64,000 nucleotides of DNA from Argopecten irradians. Taxonomy: Eukaryota; Mollusca; Bivalvia; Pectinida; Pectinidae. Below the pieces are notes generated by a model that was not told the DNA's origin, did no database searches, and saw only the letters and a list, made by a program, of their open reading frames with translations. Location: positions 38,752,053 through 38,816,052 of the forward strand of contig NC_091147.1 of the NCBI RefSeq assembly GCF_041381155.1. The letters are read 5' to 3'. Positions within the stretch are counted from its first letter, which is position 1, and each line of letters opens with the position of its first letter. Below are positions 1 to 10,007 of the stretch, piece after piece. A program made the translations under genes and the position numbers.

Positions 1-46
1 AACTTTTTAAGAAATACGCTGGTTGTCAACACACTACACGTAGATT

Positions 47-1253
47 TCATTTGAGCTTGTGTCATGGCACGGCGTCCGTCGTCAGTCCGTCGTCCGTCCG
101 TCAACATTTCCTTTAAAGGCCCACTACCTTTCCGGAGCAAATTTTATAGGTTTCTTAAAAACATTAATAACGTAAGAAAATACATATCGATGGCCTAAGA
201 TGAGGTTACAACACCAAACATGTGCAAGATTTCCTGCGTAATATATGAAAACTTTGGAGATTCATTTCGCTGTTTTGCCGTCTGGCGCAGTAGTATTCAG
301 CTACTGGCGGTAATTAGGACGACGGCGGGAAACATAAGACGACCCGCGTTATGAAAATTAACATTTTATTTATTTTAATTATTTTGTTCGGGAGATGTTG
401 ATGAGTGTAGTATTAACGGTAAGTTAATAACTTTTGCGACTCTACAAAATTATCGATCTTGTTTTACATTCCCATTTTAAAAATTAAAAGCCGTTTCGGA
501 AAGGTAGTGGGCCTTTAAATCGCTACTTGTCATAGAGTTTTGCATGGATTGTAACCAAGTTTGGCCACAAACATCCTTGGGGGAAGGAGAACAGAACTTG
601 TGTAAATTTAGGCTCTGAACCCCCGGGAGCAGGAGGGGCGGGGCCCAATAGGGGAAATAGAGGTAAATCCTACAAATCGCTACATGTCCTAGAGTTCTGC
701 ATGGATTGTGACCAAATTTGGCCACAAACATCCTTGGGGGAAGAGGAACAGAACCTGTATAAATTTTGGCTCTGACCCCCTGGGGGGCAGGAGGGGCAGG
801 GCCCAATAGGGGAAATAGAGGTAAATCCTATAAATCGCTACTTGTCCTATAGTTATGCCAAATTTGGTTACAATCCATGCAGAACTATATGACTAGTAGC
901 GATTTAAAGGAAATGTTGACGGACGGACGACGGACGCCGCGCCATGACATCAGCTCTCCGGCCCTTCTGGCTAGGTGATAGTGCTGACCCCCTTGGGGCC
1001 TTAGGCGCAGGGCCAAAAAGGTTAATAAGGCTACTATTTTCATATAAATTACTTCCTCTCCGAAACTATGTATTGGATAGCATATTCGAACGGTATCTAT
1101 AGCATCATTATATGGTTGGAATTCAAAATTAAACAAATCGTGGGGTCAATTTGTCTTTGTGATTTTTGTATCACTAAATAACAACTAAATAACAGAATTG
1201 CTCAAAGAAAAAAAAACAGGTGAGCGATACAGGCCCTCTGGGCCTCTTGTTTA
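47..1253. mobile_element. Composite foldback repeat with GGCGTCCGTCG box and CTCTTGTTT end
   Basis: The left part holds GGCACGGCGTCCGTCGTC, then CGTCAACATTTCCTTTAAA. An inverted version of the same block is at about 890-950. The right end is CAGGTGAGCGATACAGG...GGGCCTCTTGTTT (1219-1253). Between them are direct repeats of about 157 bp: 519-674, 675-831 and a partial from 832, each starting AAATCGCTAC and holding GGATTGT(A/G)ACCAA and ATCCTTGGGGGAA. A family A element (117-514) interrupts the left arm. Only non-coding open frames are present. Confidence 0.7.
117..514 (+). mobile_element. Family A TIR element, copy 1
   Basis: 398 bp with inverted ends AGGCCCACTACCTTTCCG / CGGAAAGGTAGTGGGCCT and TTAA duplicated on both sides (113-116 and 515-518). 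No coding frame, so non-autonomous. The TTAA duplication suggests piggyBac-type mobilisation; the ends do not match a piggyBac consensus I can recall. Confidence 0.85.
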
Positions 1254-1407
1254 AAATGAGTAACGATACAATAATGGTATTAAGTACCGGTATCCAACCT
1301 TGTACACTGCACGAACTAATCAAAAGTCTTGGCAAGCGAAGATTACAGCTACTGTTGGTACTCTAGCACCAACTTTTATAATCATATGTTGTATTCCATT
1401 TTTACAG

Positions 1408-2982
1408 TCATTCTCAGGAGCTGGATGTGGTGTTCCTGTCTTCCAATCTGTATTATGTCTGCGTAATAATGTGAATGGCAACGAGGAGAGCATCCATTTT
1501 GGAAGTGAGAATGGAGACTTTGACACAAAATCTTCTAGTCGTGTTCCTCCAAAATTGGGCAGATCCTTGTCATTAAATGAAGAAAAGAACTGTTCAGTTG
1601 ACTTAACCCAAAAAGACCATGAAAGGCCTGAAGGGAGGAGTGAAAATTTTAACTTTGCTTTGAAATATAAAGAGGAACCAACATGGACATCTAAACCAGA
1701 AGTTGTTAGTAAGAGTAAAATAAGACTTAGCAAAAAGGCTTCATGTGAACAACCAGTTGAAAGGGAGTTAGAACCAACGATTGGCAGAGACAATACAATT
1801 CCTGAGGAAAGCTTGGAAACATGTTCAGATGTTGGAGATGTTGCTCGTGTCATAAGTGGTTCAGCTGGAAGCAGTATCAGAAATTGTCCGTTGCTGCAAA
1901 CAGCAAAGAATCCTGCTTACATAGAAAAATATTGTCAGTTGAAGAAAACTGTTAAAATCAATCATAAGCAGAGATTTGAAACTGATATTGATTGTACCGA
2001 GGACAATAGTTGTTTCCATCCGAAGATGAACCACGATTGGATCAAGCATGATACCAAGACAGTGCAGATTTACAACTATGCAGCGTCACGAACTGGACAT
2101 CTATGGGTTCGGGAAAGAAATTCAAATGTTTACAGAGAGAGTGGAACATGCTCCCATATTGGAAATGGTTTTGTCTTGACCTGCTATCACTGTATAGAGG
2201 AAATATTATTTTCAAGGTTTGGATGGATGTATGAACAATGTTTGGAACAAGATCTGGTGGTTACATTTCCAGAAATCGGTTCTGAAAAACTACATCATGG
2301 AAGTAATGTGATCAAATATGCCTTTGAACCCACACTTTTTTCACACAGTGAGGACTTGGACTATGCTGTCCTTCGCATGAATCCGAGCAATTGGGAATCC
2401 CTTCCTCCTCACTATACCAACCACACAAATACAACATTGGACAAAGAAATCCCTGTCTACATCGCCGGTTACCAACTTCATCCGGATTACTACTACGGCA
2501 AATTTAAGACTGATGCACGGGCGCTTAAACTACCTAAAAAGTCAATCAACTTAGATAAGGTTCAAAACTGGAGTAAGAAGCTCAAAAACAATTTTCAATC
2601 CAACATAACCAAGATTAACAACCAGAAGGATCCTTGGCATTCGACCTATTACCCAGTGAAGCAATGTGAACGTTTCATTCCTGTTTTATCATCACTAATC
2701 CAGGGCGCTTCTGGAGGATTCGGACTGACTCTGCATCCAGAAGCTGAATTTAAACCAGTTGTGAACTTCATGTATCGTGCAGGATACCCAAAATTCTACT
2801 ACAATAGCTTTCTTGACAATGGTAGTTCGAGTGTGTGTGAAGATCGTCTCGCCATTCAAAATGGCTTCTCTCCGTGTTGGACATTTCAGGAAGGTGTACC
2901 AATAGGAAAGATTCTGGATGATGTAAAAAATTCTCCATTCGAATCTTTAAAAGCTCTCCAATTTCTGATCTCAAATATTTAG
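1408..2982 (+). CDS. FAM111-like trypsin-fold serine protease, terminal coding exon
   Basis: The frame is open from 1300 to the TAG at 2980-2982, but it opens at a TTG and has no ATG until about residue 243. The start chosen is a strong acceptor (pyrimidine-rich tract ending TTTTTACAG at 1401-1407), which leaves a phase-0 exon of 524 codons. Earlier exons are not visible. The C-terminal half looks like a trypsin-like domain: GNGFVLTCYHC holds the candidate catalytic His (2188-2190), SEDLDYAVLRM the Asp (2359-2361) and QGASGGFG the Ser (2710-2712). Spacing and the LDYAVL and GASG segments resemble the C-terminal protease domain of FAM111A/FAM111B, from memory of the family. The N-terminal 220 residues are polar, Lys/Glu/Ser-rich and unrecognised. 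Vertebrate FAM111A acts in the nucleus on replication-blocking protein adducts; whether that applies here is unknown. The triad is intact, so an active protease is likely. Confidence 0.82.
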   Translation, partial: SFSGAGCGVPVFQSVLCLRNNVNGNEESIHFGSENGDFDTKSSSRVPPKLGRSLSLNEEKNCSVDLTQKDHERPEGRSENFNFALKYKEEPTWTSKPEVVSKSKIRLSKKASCEQPVERELEPTIGRDNTIPEESLETCSDVGDVARVISGSAGSSIRNCPLLQTAKNPAYIEKYCQLKKTVKINHKQRFETDIDCTEDNSCFHPKMNHDWIKHDTKTVQIYNYAASRTGHLWVRERNSNVYRESGTCSHIGNGFVLTCYHCIEEILFSRFGWMYEQCLEQDLVVTFPEIGSEKLHHGSNVIKYAFEPTLFSHSEDLDYAVLRMNPSNWESLPPHYTNHTNTTLDKEIPVYIAGYQLHPDYYYGKFKTDARALKLPKKSINLDKVQNWSKKLKNNFQSNITKINNQKDPWHSTYYPVKQCERFIPVLSSLIQGASGGFGLTLHPEAEFKPVVNFMYRAGYPKFYYNSFLDNGSSSVCEDRLAIQNGFSPCWTFQEGVPIGKILDDVKNSPFESLKALQFLISNI

Positions 2983-3089
2983 CTGAAGCTATAATGAACT
3001 CATTCTACAACATTTGATGAACTAACATTACATGTACATATAAGAACTGTTAGACATATACAGTTACTAGATATAATTCAATCATGAGA

Positions 3090-3172
3090 TTGACAATAGT
3101 ACAACTTTGTGTGAAGATTATCTTGCAATTTAAAATGGCTTCTTTGCCAGTTGGACATTTCAGAAATACGTA
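3090..3172 (+). pseudogene. Partial duplicate of the FAM111-like exon end
   Basis: This stretch is a diverged copy of coding bases about 2814-2899 (both hold TTGACAAT, TGTGTGAAGAT, AAAATGGCTTCT and TTGGACATTTCAG). It lies about 110 bp past the stop codon and has substitutions that destroy the frame. It is a local tandem duplication in the 3' flank, not a new exon. Confidence 0.75.
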
Positions 3173-3392
3173 GCATGTGCATACTTGCTTTCTTCTATGT
3201 TAGGTTTGTTTTCATGTGTGTTATGTTTGTTCATTCCGGTTTGGGTTATAATCTTCTTATATATATATATTTTATTTTTTGAAAATACATATAAATATAA
3301 AATGTGCTATACTTATACTTATAAAAGAGTGCTCATAAATTTATCATATTTTATGATATATTACATTGATAATCATGAATGTGATTGTTTAA

Positions 3393-3748
3393 AGATGCTC
3401 CACCGCCGACAAAGCATAAATGATATTCATCATTTGAACAATAATTAGTGTTTAATCGTGTGTATGTATGGATAATTAACACAAAAAATAATATAAAATA
3501 ATTTACTTCGCCTTTGGTACATGCGCAATCAGTACTTCATTCCATATGGGATATAGTAGCACAGAATTTTTTCGGGATGCAATTAATTATTTTTTATATT
3601 TTTAACTTGAAGTAAAATTAGAAGCTCAAACTTTTCAATGGTGGTAATGGTGTAAATTAAGTAACTTTTGTAACTGAAGAAAAATACTAAATCGTCTGCT
3701 CCTGTTTTTGATAGTGAAAAAATACCATTTGTCAGCGGTGGAGCATCT
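3393..3748 (+). mobile_element. Family B TIR element, copy 1
   Basis: About 356 bp. Ends are AGATGCTCCACCGCCGAC and the inverse GTCAGCGGTGGAGCATCT, flanked by TTAA (3389-3392, 3749-3752). The interior is AT-rich with CATGCGCAATCAGTACTTC. No coding frame. Confidence 0.87.
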
Positions 3749-4027
3749 TTAAGTGTTGTAAATATAATGTAGATTTCAAGTTTGACTATAATCACTGGTA
3801 CAGTGTATTGGTATGGAAATTCCTACTGTTTATTTAAATGGTATTTCTATTTATAGTAACGGACTCAAATATTGATATTTTTCTTTGATGATGATTGAGG
3901 TTTCAAACTTAAATCTAGTATAATGTTTATATTTATTTAAATGAGTAACAGCAGATTAAAGAAGTACATCATATTGTGATCAAATCACATATTGATTGTA
4001 TATTTATATATTTTAAATATATAAGAA

Positions 4028-4148
4028 TAGAATTGTCTGGATTGTACATGTGTATGTTGATTCTATTCATAGAAACTTTATTTATATGGATTGTCTTGTT
4101 TGTATATTGATTCTATTTATAGAAACTTTATTTATAAGAATTGTCTGG
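4028..4148 (+). repeat. Roughly 55-bp tandem duplication
   Basis: GATTCTATT(C/T)ATAGAAAC then TTTATTTATA, with flanking GGATTGT, occurs twice; a third partial unit begins at AGAATTGTCTGG. Confidence 0.8.
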
Positions 4149-4358
4149 ATATGATGTATGAAATTTGATTTAATTATGAAATTAAATTAATTAATATTGA
4201 CAGTATCATATCTGTGTTTATCTGTACTTACCATAAACCACTTTCTTTTTACGAGATTAAATGTGAATTTTGAATAATTGCATAATACAAACATAGCAAG
4301 AGCCCTTGAACACGCATTTAAGAATGAATATCTTGGAAATGTCAAAGACATGACATAA

Positions 4359-5030
4359 TACCGTATTCGCCGTAATTAGCACCCTTCCCCATTTCTTGAG
4401 AAGAGTAAGTTGTATTAACTCCCACATTCAATGAATTTAACAACGTTATCACATACTATTTGAAGTTGTAAGTCTTTTACAGGTGAATCGCAACATAACA
4501 ATGTGTCTGAAAGGATAAAAGACATATACATGTTTACTTTAACAGATTAAAGTGAATAGTCGGGCAAAGAAAACCAGTCTAAATACGTTCATTGCCTTCC
4601 AAAAGTTCTCGCACATTAATACGACGGCCAAGTTCTGCTTACGTTTCCCAGTTCTGACCATTAAAGTAAAGGAAAGTTGAAAGCATTGAAAGCGAGGCTG
4701 CGTGTAAATGTAACCACGGACATAGTCAGCCGGGAGGACGTATTAGGATTCCTATACTTTAAATTAATTTCTTCGTACGCAGACAGATTTTGGCGAGAGA
4801 TTTTATTTTTCCATTTCATAAGAAATTATACTGGATACATTCACACCATTTTTACCGACTTTAGCCATCCTTGCCCGACTGTTCACTTTAATGTATCACT
4901 AGTACAGAAAGATTTAAAATATGGCCGACTTTTTTTCGTCCTCAACTTATATTTTGGTTCATTAATAAGCGCCCCCTTTGTTACAATTATTTAATTACCT
5001 TGGCCGGTGCTAATTACGGTGAATACGTTA
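4359..5030. mobile_element. Family E TIR element, long form
   Basis: Left end TACCGTATTCGCCGTAATTA then GCACCCTTCCCC. Right end GGTGCTAATTACGGTGAATA then CGTTA, the inverse. An open frame at 4677-4994 lies inside but resembles no protein I know. Confidence 0.75.
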
Positions 5031-5159
5031 GTACACATGAAAGTAAAATGTTTTACAGAAGTCCAGTGCTTACAGTATACATAACACTATGAAGTCAAAC
5101 CTGTTAATATAAAGACCACCCAAGGAACAAAGGTCTAAATGTAGTCTGTTCCAGGACTG

Positions 5160-5235
5160 GACCATGCAGGTAGCTCAGACTAGTGTTCGGAAGTACTGGG
5201 TCTGGGTTTGAGTCCCAGTCTGCCTGTTACATTTC
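5160..5235 (+). repeat. tRNA-like SINE head, degenerate
   Basis: GGTAGCTCAGACTAGTGTTC ... GGGTTTGAGTCCCAGTCTG has A- and B-box-like parts but no full cloverleaf. It is most likely the worn head of a SINE. Confidence 0.45.
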
Positions 5236-5326
5236 TAGCCCACCATCATCAGACTGTTGTAATCGCCTCTCATCTGTTGTCCATCCATGAACAAGAATTG
5301 TTATTCCTATTTCATGAGCTGCCATT

Positions 5327-5398
5327 ATTTTAACTATGAGATAGTCCAGAGGTGTAAAGATCGTATGTTATCAGAACCCCTGGATTATCCAGGATGAG
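5327..5398. mobile_element. Family D solo end
   Basis: TTTTAACTATGAGATAGTCC ... GAACCCCTGGATTATCCAGG. It matches only the right terminal 70 bp of family D. No left end was found nearby. Confidence 0.65.
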
Positions 5399-5744
5399 TG
5401 TATATATGTATAAAAAAGATACTATTCATATGTTCTTAGTTTAAAGTTTAATATAATAAACAACCTTTCAACTATAACCACCCATTACTGGGGTGTATTA
5501 CAACATATCACAATCAGACAGATCAAGTGCAGAGTTTCAAGTGGAATGTTACAGAAGACTTGGTCGTTGGACGGAATGTTATAAAGTAAAATAATTGACC
5601 CAGGACGTAATATTTGTAAAATATAGTACTGAAATACCATCCTTTTAAGGCATTATTCAATTTATGCTAGTCAGAAACACATATATAAGATTCTTTTATG
5701 GTATTATTTAAAGCAAGTGCAAAACTATTGGATATTTTTAAAAT

Positions 5745-6052
5745 AAATTCACTACCGGTACTACTGTATATAGGGACCTGGCCACGATTTCTCGAAACAA
5801 ACTTAAGTCAAAAACTGACTTAAGTCATAAATTTTCATATAAGTTACATAAGGAGAAAAACTTAAGTCTTGACTAAAATAAAAATAAATTCACTACTACT
5901 GTATATAGGGGCCTGGCCACGATTTCTCGAAACAAACTTAAGTAAAAAAAAACCTGACTTAAGTCATAAATTTTCATATAAGTTACATGAGGAGAAAAAC
6001 TTAAGTTTTGACTTAAGTCTGCGCTTAAGTTTTCGAGAAATCGGGGCCTGGC
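5745..6052. mobile_element. Palindromic element with CTTAAGTC repeats
   Basis: Ends GCCTGGCCACGATTTCTCGA / TTTCGAGAAATCGGGGCCTG. Inside, ACTTAAGTCATAAATTTTCA and neighbouring sequence is present twice (from about 5817 and 5958) because the left 125 bp is duplicated in tandem. Confidence 0.72.
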
Positions 6053-6065
6053 ACAAATTTCAAAC

Positions 6066-6108
6066 CAACAGTATTTATATATATGTATTATTGTATAAAT
6101 ACTGTTGG
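6066..6108. repeat. Small hairpin
   Basis: CCAACAGTATTTATA / TATAAATACTGTTGG with a short loop. Confidence 0.85.
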
Positions 6109-6286
6109 TTAGAAACTCATGCCATGTCCCTGTGCTACTGTATACTTTGTATTTAACCTGATAAGACTACATATTAAGACAATTATCCCTTTAAAAGCAT
6201 GAGAATCAATTAAAGTACTAAATATACAAGGAACCCATGGGATAAATATCAAATATTCTTACACACAGGTGTTCACACCATCAATA

Positions 6287-6471
6287 CTCTGTATTTGCAT
6301 ATTACAGAGTTACCTACACTTGCGGGAAGGTATTGATTGTGACGTCATGTGTTTGCAAGCGTAACATCAAGCTTTTCGGAGAAAACAATGTCAATTCTGC
6401 CCTCTAAATAATGCCGTAACAATTGATACCAACAATCAAGGGAGATAACCCTGTAATATGCAAAGATGTAA
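6287..6471. mobile_element. Family C palindromic element, copy 1
   Basis: A long imperfect palindrome. It starts CTCTGTATTTGCATATTACA and ends with the inverse CTGTAATATGCAAAGATG. The arms carry a TGCGGG...GGTATTGATTGTGACGTC block and its complement. TGACGTCA is at 6340-6347. Confidence 0.82.
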
Positions 6472-6479
6472 TATCATTT

Positions 6480-8396
6480 CAGCTGATTATGCACACTACA
6501 TATAGGAGCAGGAAAGAAAATAAAAACAAGCAAGAATTAATAACTATTGTATGTAAATACAAATCAGACACTTGGATTATTTTGGCAAGATTTTTCTCTT
6601 GATAATGATGTATCTTGTTTTTTTATATGTGCATTATAAGAAATAATTCTAAATTTCACTAGTTGCCGATGGAACCTGCTTACTTCAATTACATGTACTT
6701 GGAACAGAAACCTCTGGATGACTATCTTAATAATATTTCAAAGTTAATATTTGGAAAATCAACATTTTTTTTCCCCATTTTTTTATTTTTTTTTCTTGAC
6801 TATAATACTGGCTTAATAATAAATTGACAAATCATTTTATAAGAAAATTATAGGCAAATTGAAAAAAAAAAAAAAAATGAAAATTATTAGAATTATTAAT
6901 TGTGAGGTTATATAGGTCAAGTGAACCCTTGTAATTAATCATTTTATTACTGACAGTAATTAGGTATAGATATCTGGAAACTAAACCTTGAAGGCACATA
7001 AATGTAAACACACAGCAAATAATCACTTTTAATTTTAAAGGCAGTTCAAACCTTGAATTAACATTCAAAAGGAAGAAAAATTAGCAAATGAAAATTATAT
7101 TTTCATGAATGGCACTTTGTGATGACAAAAGATATTGATACATTACAGTGTATATTACTGTATAACCGAATATTTTTGCAGGGATGACATTTTCGCGATT
7201 TCAAAGGACACTGATTTGATCACGAAAATGTGATCTGTGAAATTCTTGTTTTAAGATCAAATTGCGAAAGTTATGAAATGCAAAAACACTCAGCTATAGA
7301 GTATATTTTTTCCTTCATTATGCAGAAAAAAGGTCCTTTTTTTAAAAATCAGATAGTGATGGTACGGTCATCTATTTTTGGTATAGTCATTTATTTTTGG
7401 TACAGTTATTTATTAATAATGGCCTCAAAAATAAATGATAAATATGAATATCTAACAAGGGAAATAACTTTGCATAACAAAAAGACCAATAATAGATAGT
7501 AGTACAATAAACTTCTGATTTCCTTTTTCATATTTCTTGTCATCTGCTGTGACATCTTCAATATCCAAGGGTAATGGTCAAACTTAGGAATCATATGTGA
7601 CTACAAGTCCTGGATATCAAAGATGAATAATGGCAAGTGATTGTAGAGGTGCGTAGTGCTTATAATGGTGCAAAGTTCCAACTTTTTATAAAACTGTTAC
7701 GCTTCAGGGAATGTAGTAAGCTTGTGGTATTGGTGTGTGGTTGCTAAAATGTGTGTTAAGTTTTATACTGTGGGATATTGTGACCAGGAATTATATTTAC
7801 TTTTTCAATTAAATCTAGAATGTTTTAACTTAAAAAAAATGAATTCAAACTCTGAGCAGATAAATAATTTCAGTCAAATGGACTACCATTAGAATGTAAA
7901 AGTTAAGGGTATAAACAAACTTGGAACACACACTAAATTTTTTACTATTTACGTTTAAGGTTTTTGCATGCATTAATAATAGGCTAATTACCAAATTTTA
8001 ATTCGATTTTTAAGTAAATGCATGATCTTATTGGGAATTTTTTTTCATATTAAATAGGAATGTTTGACCTGAATTAAAAAAAAAACAAAGCAAAAAAATA
8101 AAATAAATAATAATAATAAATAACACATACCAGTATTTAAATAAGAATAATTTTCTGCAGTTGAAATTGTTGTTAAGTTCTGTAATCACTTGAATCATTT
8201 ATATTTTAGCTCTTATTTCCAGACTCACTCAAGTTTATAATTTCACACGATCTAAAAACTAGTCAATTCATCAATAACAGTTGAACAACAGTACTGAAAT
8301 CCTCTGCTGAAAAAAGTATATGTATAAAAGTGTTATACACAAGCTAATCAGAGAGTGGAATAAAATGCATAAACATTTGGCAGTAATGGAGATATC
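6480..8396. other. Non-coding AT-rich stretch
   Basis: Poly-A and poly-T runs and short random frames only. No gene and no repeat family recognised. Confidence 0.6.
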
Positions 8397-9085
8397 TACC
8401 GTATTTCACCGCAAATAAACCCCCTCCCAGAGAAGAAATAAAGGTCAAAAGTGGGGGGGTCTTATTTGCGGACAACCCGCCTGATAACATCGATCTATGA
8501 GGTCGCCATCTTGGATTTTTTAATGTCCTGTCATCGTGTAACAGCATGACAGATGGGTAACAGCAAGATGTTGAAGTATTTATAATAAAATGAGACGTAT
8601 GAGTAAAATTAAATCAAATATTATGACAAATTAAAATATAATTTGTTAAACAATATTAGGGCAGTTGTAAGTCTGAAAGGAAACGCACATTTTTGCAAGA
8701 GTCACGCGGACATTCACCAATGAATCAAAACGAAGAAACAGCATCATAAGCAATGTCATTTTAATCTAGAAGTTTTAATAATCGTATTGTTATTTTAAAA
8801 TATTCAAATTAGGTTATTGTTTACGATCACAACTACATCTCCGTCTTAGTAAACACGTGAATCAATCGCCGTGAATCGGAAGGACGATCGCCGTTCAGAC
8901 TCTTGTAAATGCCTTAAGTAGATGTTTTAGGTAATGATTGTATTAAGTTAGAATCTACGAATGCAGAAACGATCTGCATCAATGATTTTTTCAATGCCGA
9001 TAAAATAAACAAAAAAAACATTGCTCAAATCCATCCATCCAGTAAACTGAAAAAAGGTGGGGGTCTTTATTTGCAGGAAAATCTT
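8397..9085. mobile_element. Family E-like element (degenerate ends)
   Basis: Left end TACCGTATTTCACCGCAAAT then AAACCCCCTCC. Right end GGTGGGGGTCTTTATTTGCA then GGAAAATC, an imperfect inverse. A second GGGGGGGTCTTATTTGCGGA box at 8454-8473 suggests a small internal copy. Confidence 0.55.
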
Positions 9086-9905
9086 ATTTTTGCCGATGCA
9101 ACTTTCAGGCCACTGTAATAATAATACTTTTAATGACCACGTTTCATTTCTGAAACAATGGACCTTAGAATAAAAAACATACAATGGTTGAATATACATA
9201 CATTAATTACAAATCTTAATAATTTTCTCTCATGAGCACGTATAACATTCACACATCATCATAGATACACTTAATCATTGAAAAATATATATGCCTATTT
9301 AAGTACATATTATAATCAATATATATATACAGATAGGTATTTCCATAAAGAAAATCCTATAATTAATAAAGCACTTTTCAAATTATTTCAATCTTCACCT
9401 TGAAGGCTAGTATCACAGTTTCTCATATTTCAGTAACAGTTTCCAGCTCTTAAAATAGTTTTTATTGTATTTCTTTACTTCTTTATCTAATGTAAACATA
9501 CATATTTCAGCAAAAGTCATAAATATTTTAGTGATAATCATGCCAAACAATTTGCACTAAAATATAATTGCGCATACCGTTACATATTCTGTATGTTGTG
9601 ATTGTAGAAATTACCCTTTTTCTTAATGCCCAGATTTATAATTGCACAAATTTGCTTAAAATAAATTTTGTGCTTATGAAAATTTGATTGGACTAAAATT
9701 AGTGCTTTTACAGTACATTTATTTTTGTTTGTTATTTTTAATTATTCCAACCATTTGTTCTATGCTTTCTGAAGCATTGTTTAACAAACTAATATCAATG
9801 TAACAACTTCTTTTTCTGGTCAGGTATTTCAATATCGTAACCGATGTATACAATACCCCATTATCACTATTTTCAAACTACATATAAAATTGGGGGCAAC
9901 AGCGT

Positions 9906-10007
9906 CTAGTGCATTTCCTGCTGTTCTTCTTCCTGGTGTGTGATGAAAGCGTAGCCACCAGAGGGAGGCATCTGCTCAGGGTTCTGCATCATACGGCGAA
10001 GCTGTAC
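9906..10007 (-). CDS. FBXO36: FBXO36 exon 5 and stop
   Basis: Acceptor is TTATAG|GTACAG. Encodes VQLRRMMQNPEQMPPSGGYA and a QEEEQQEMH tail, then TAG at 9908-9906. VQLRR continues the KLQLQ run of exon 4, as in family members. A possible AATAAA on this strand lies at about 9718-9723. Confidence 0.85.
   Translation of the reverse strand, partial: VQLRRMMQNPEQMPPSGGYAFITHQEEEQQEMH

Noticed and set aside
1300..1407. Start of the protease reading frame at 1300
   Set aside because: It is a TTG, not an ATG, and a strong acceptor lies at 1407, so this part is probably intron.
1320..1853. 177-residue frame on the minus strand
   Set aside because: It is a shadow of the protease exon.
4677..4994. 105-residue open frame
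   Set aside because: It lies inside a TIR element with no protein-like features or family match.
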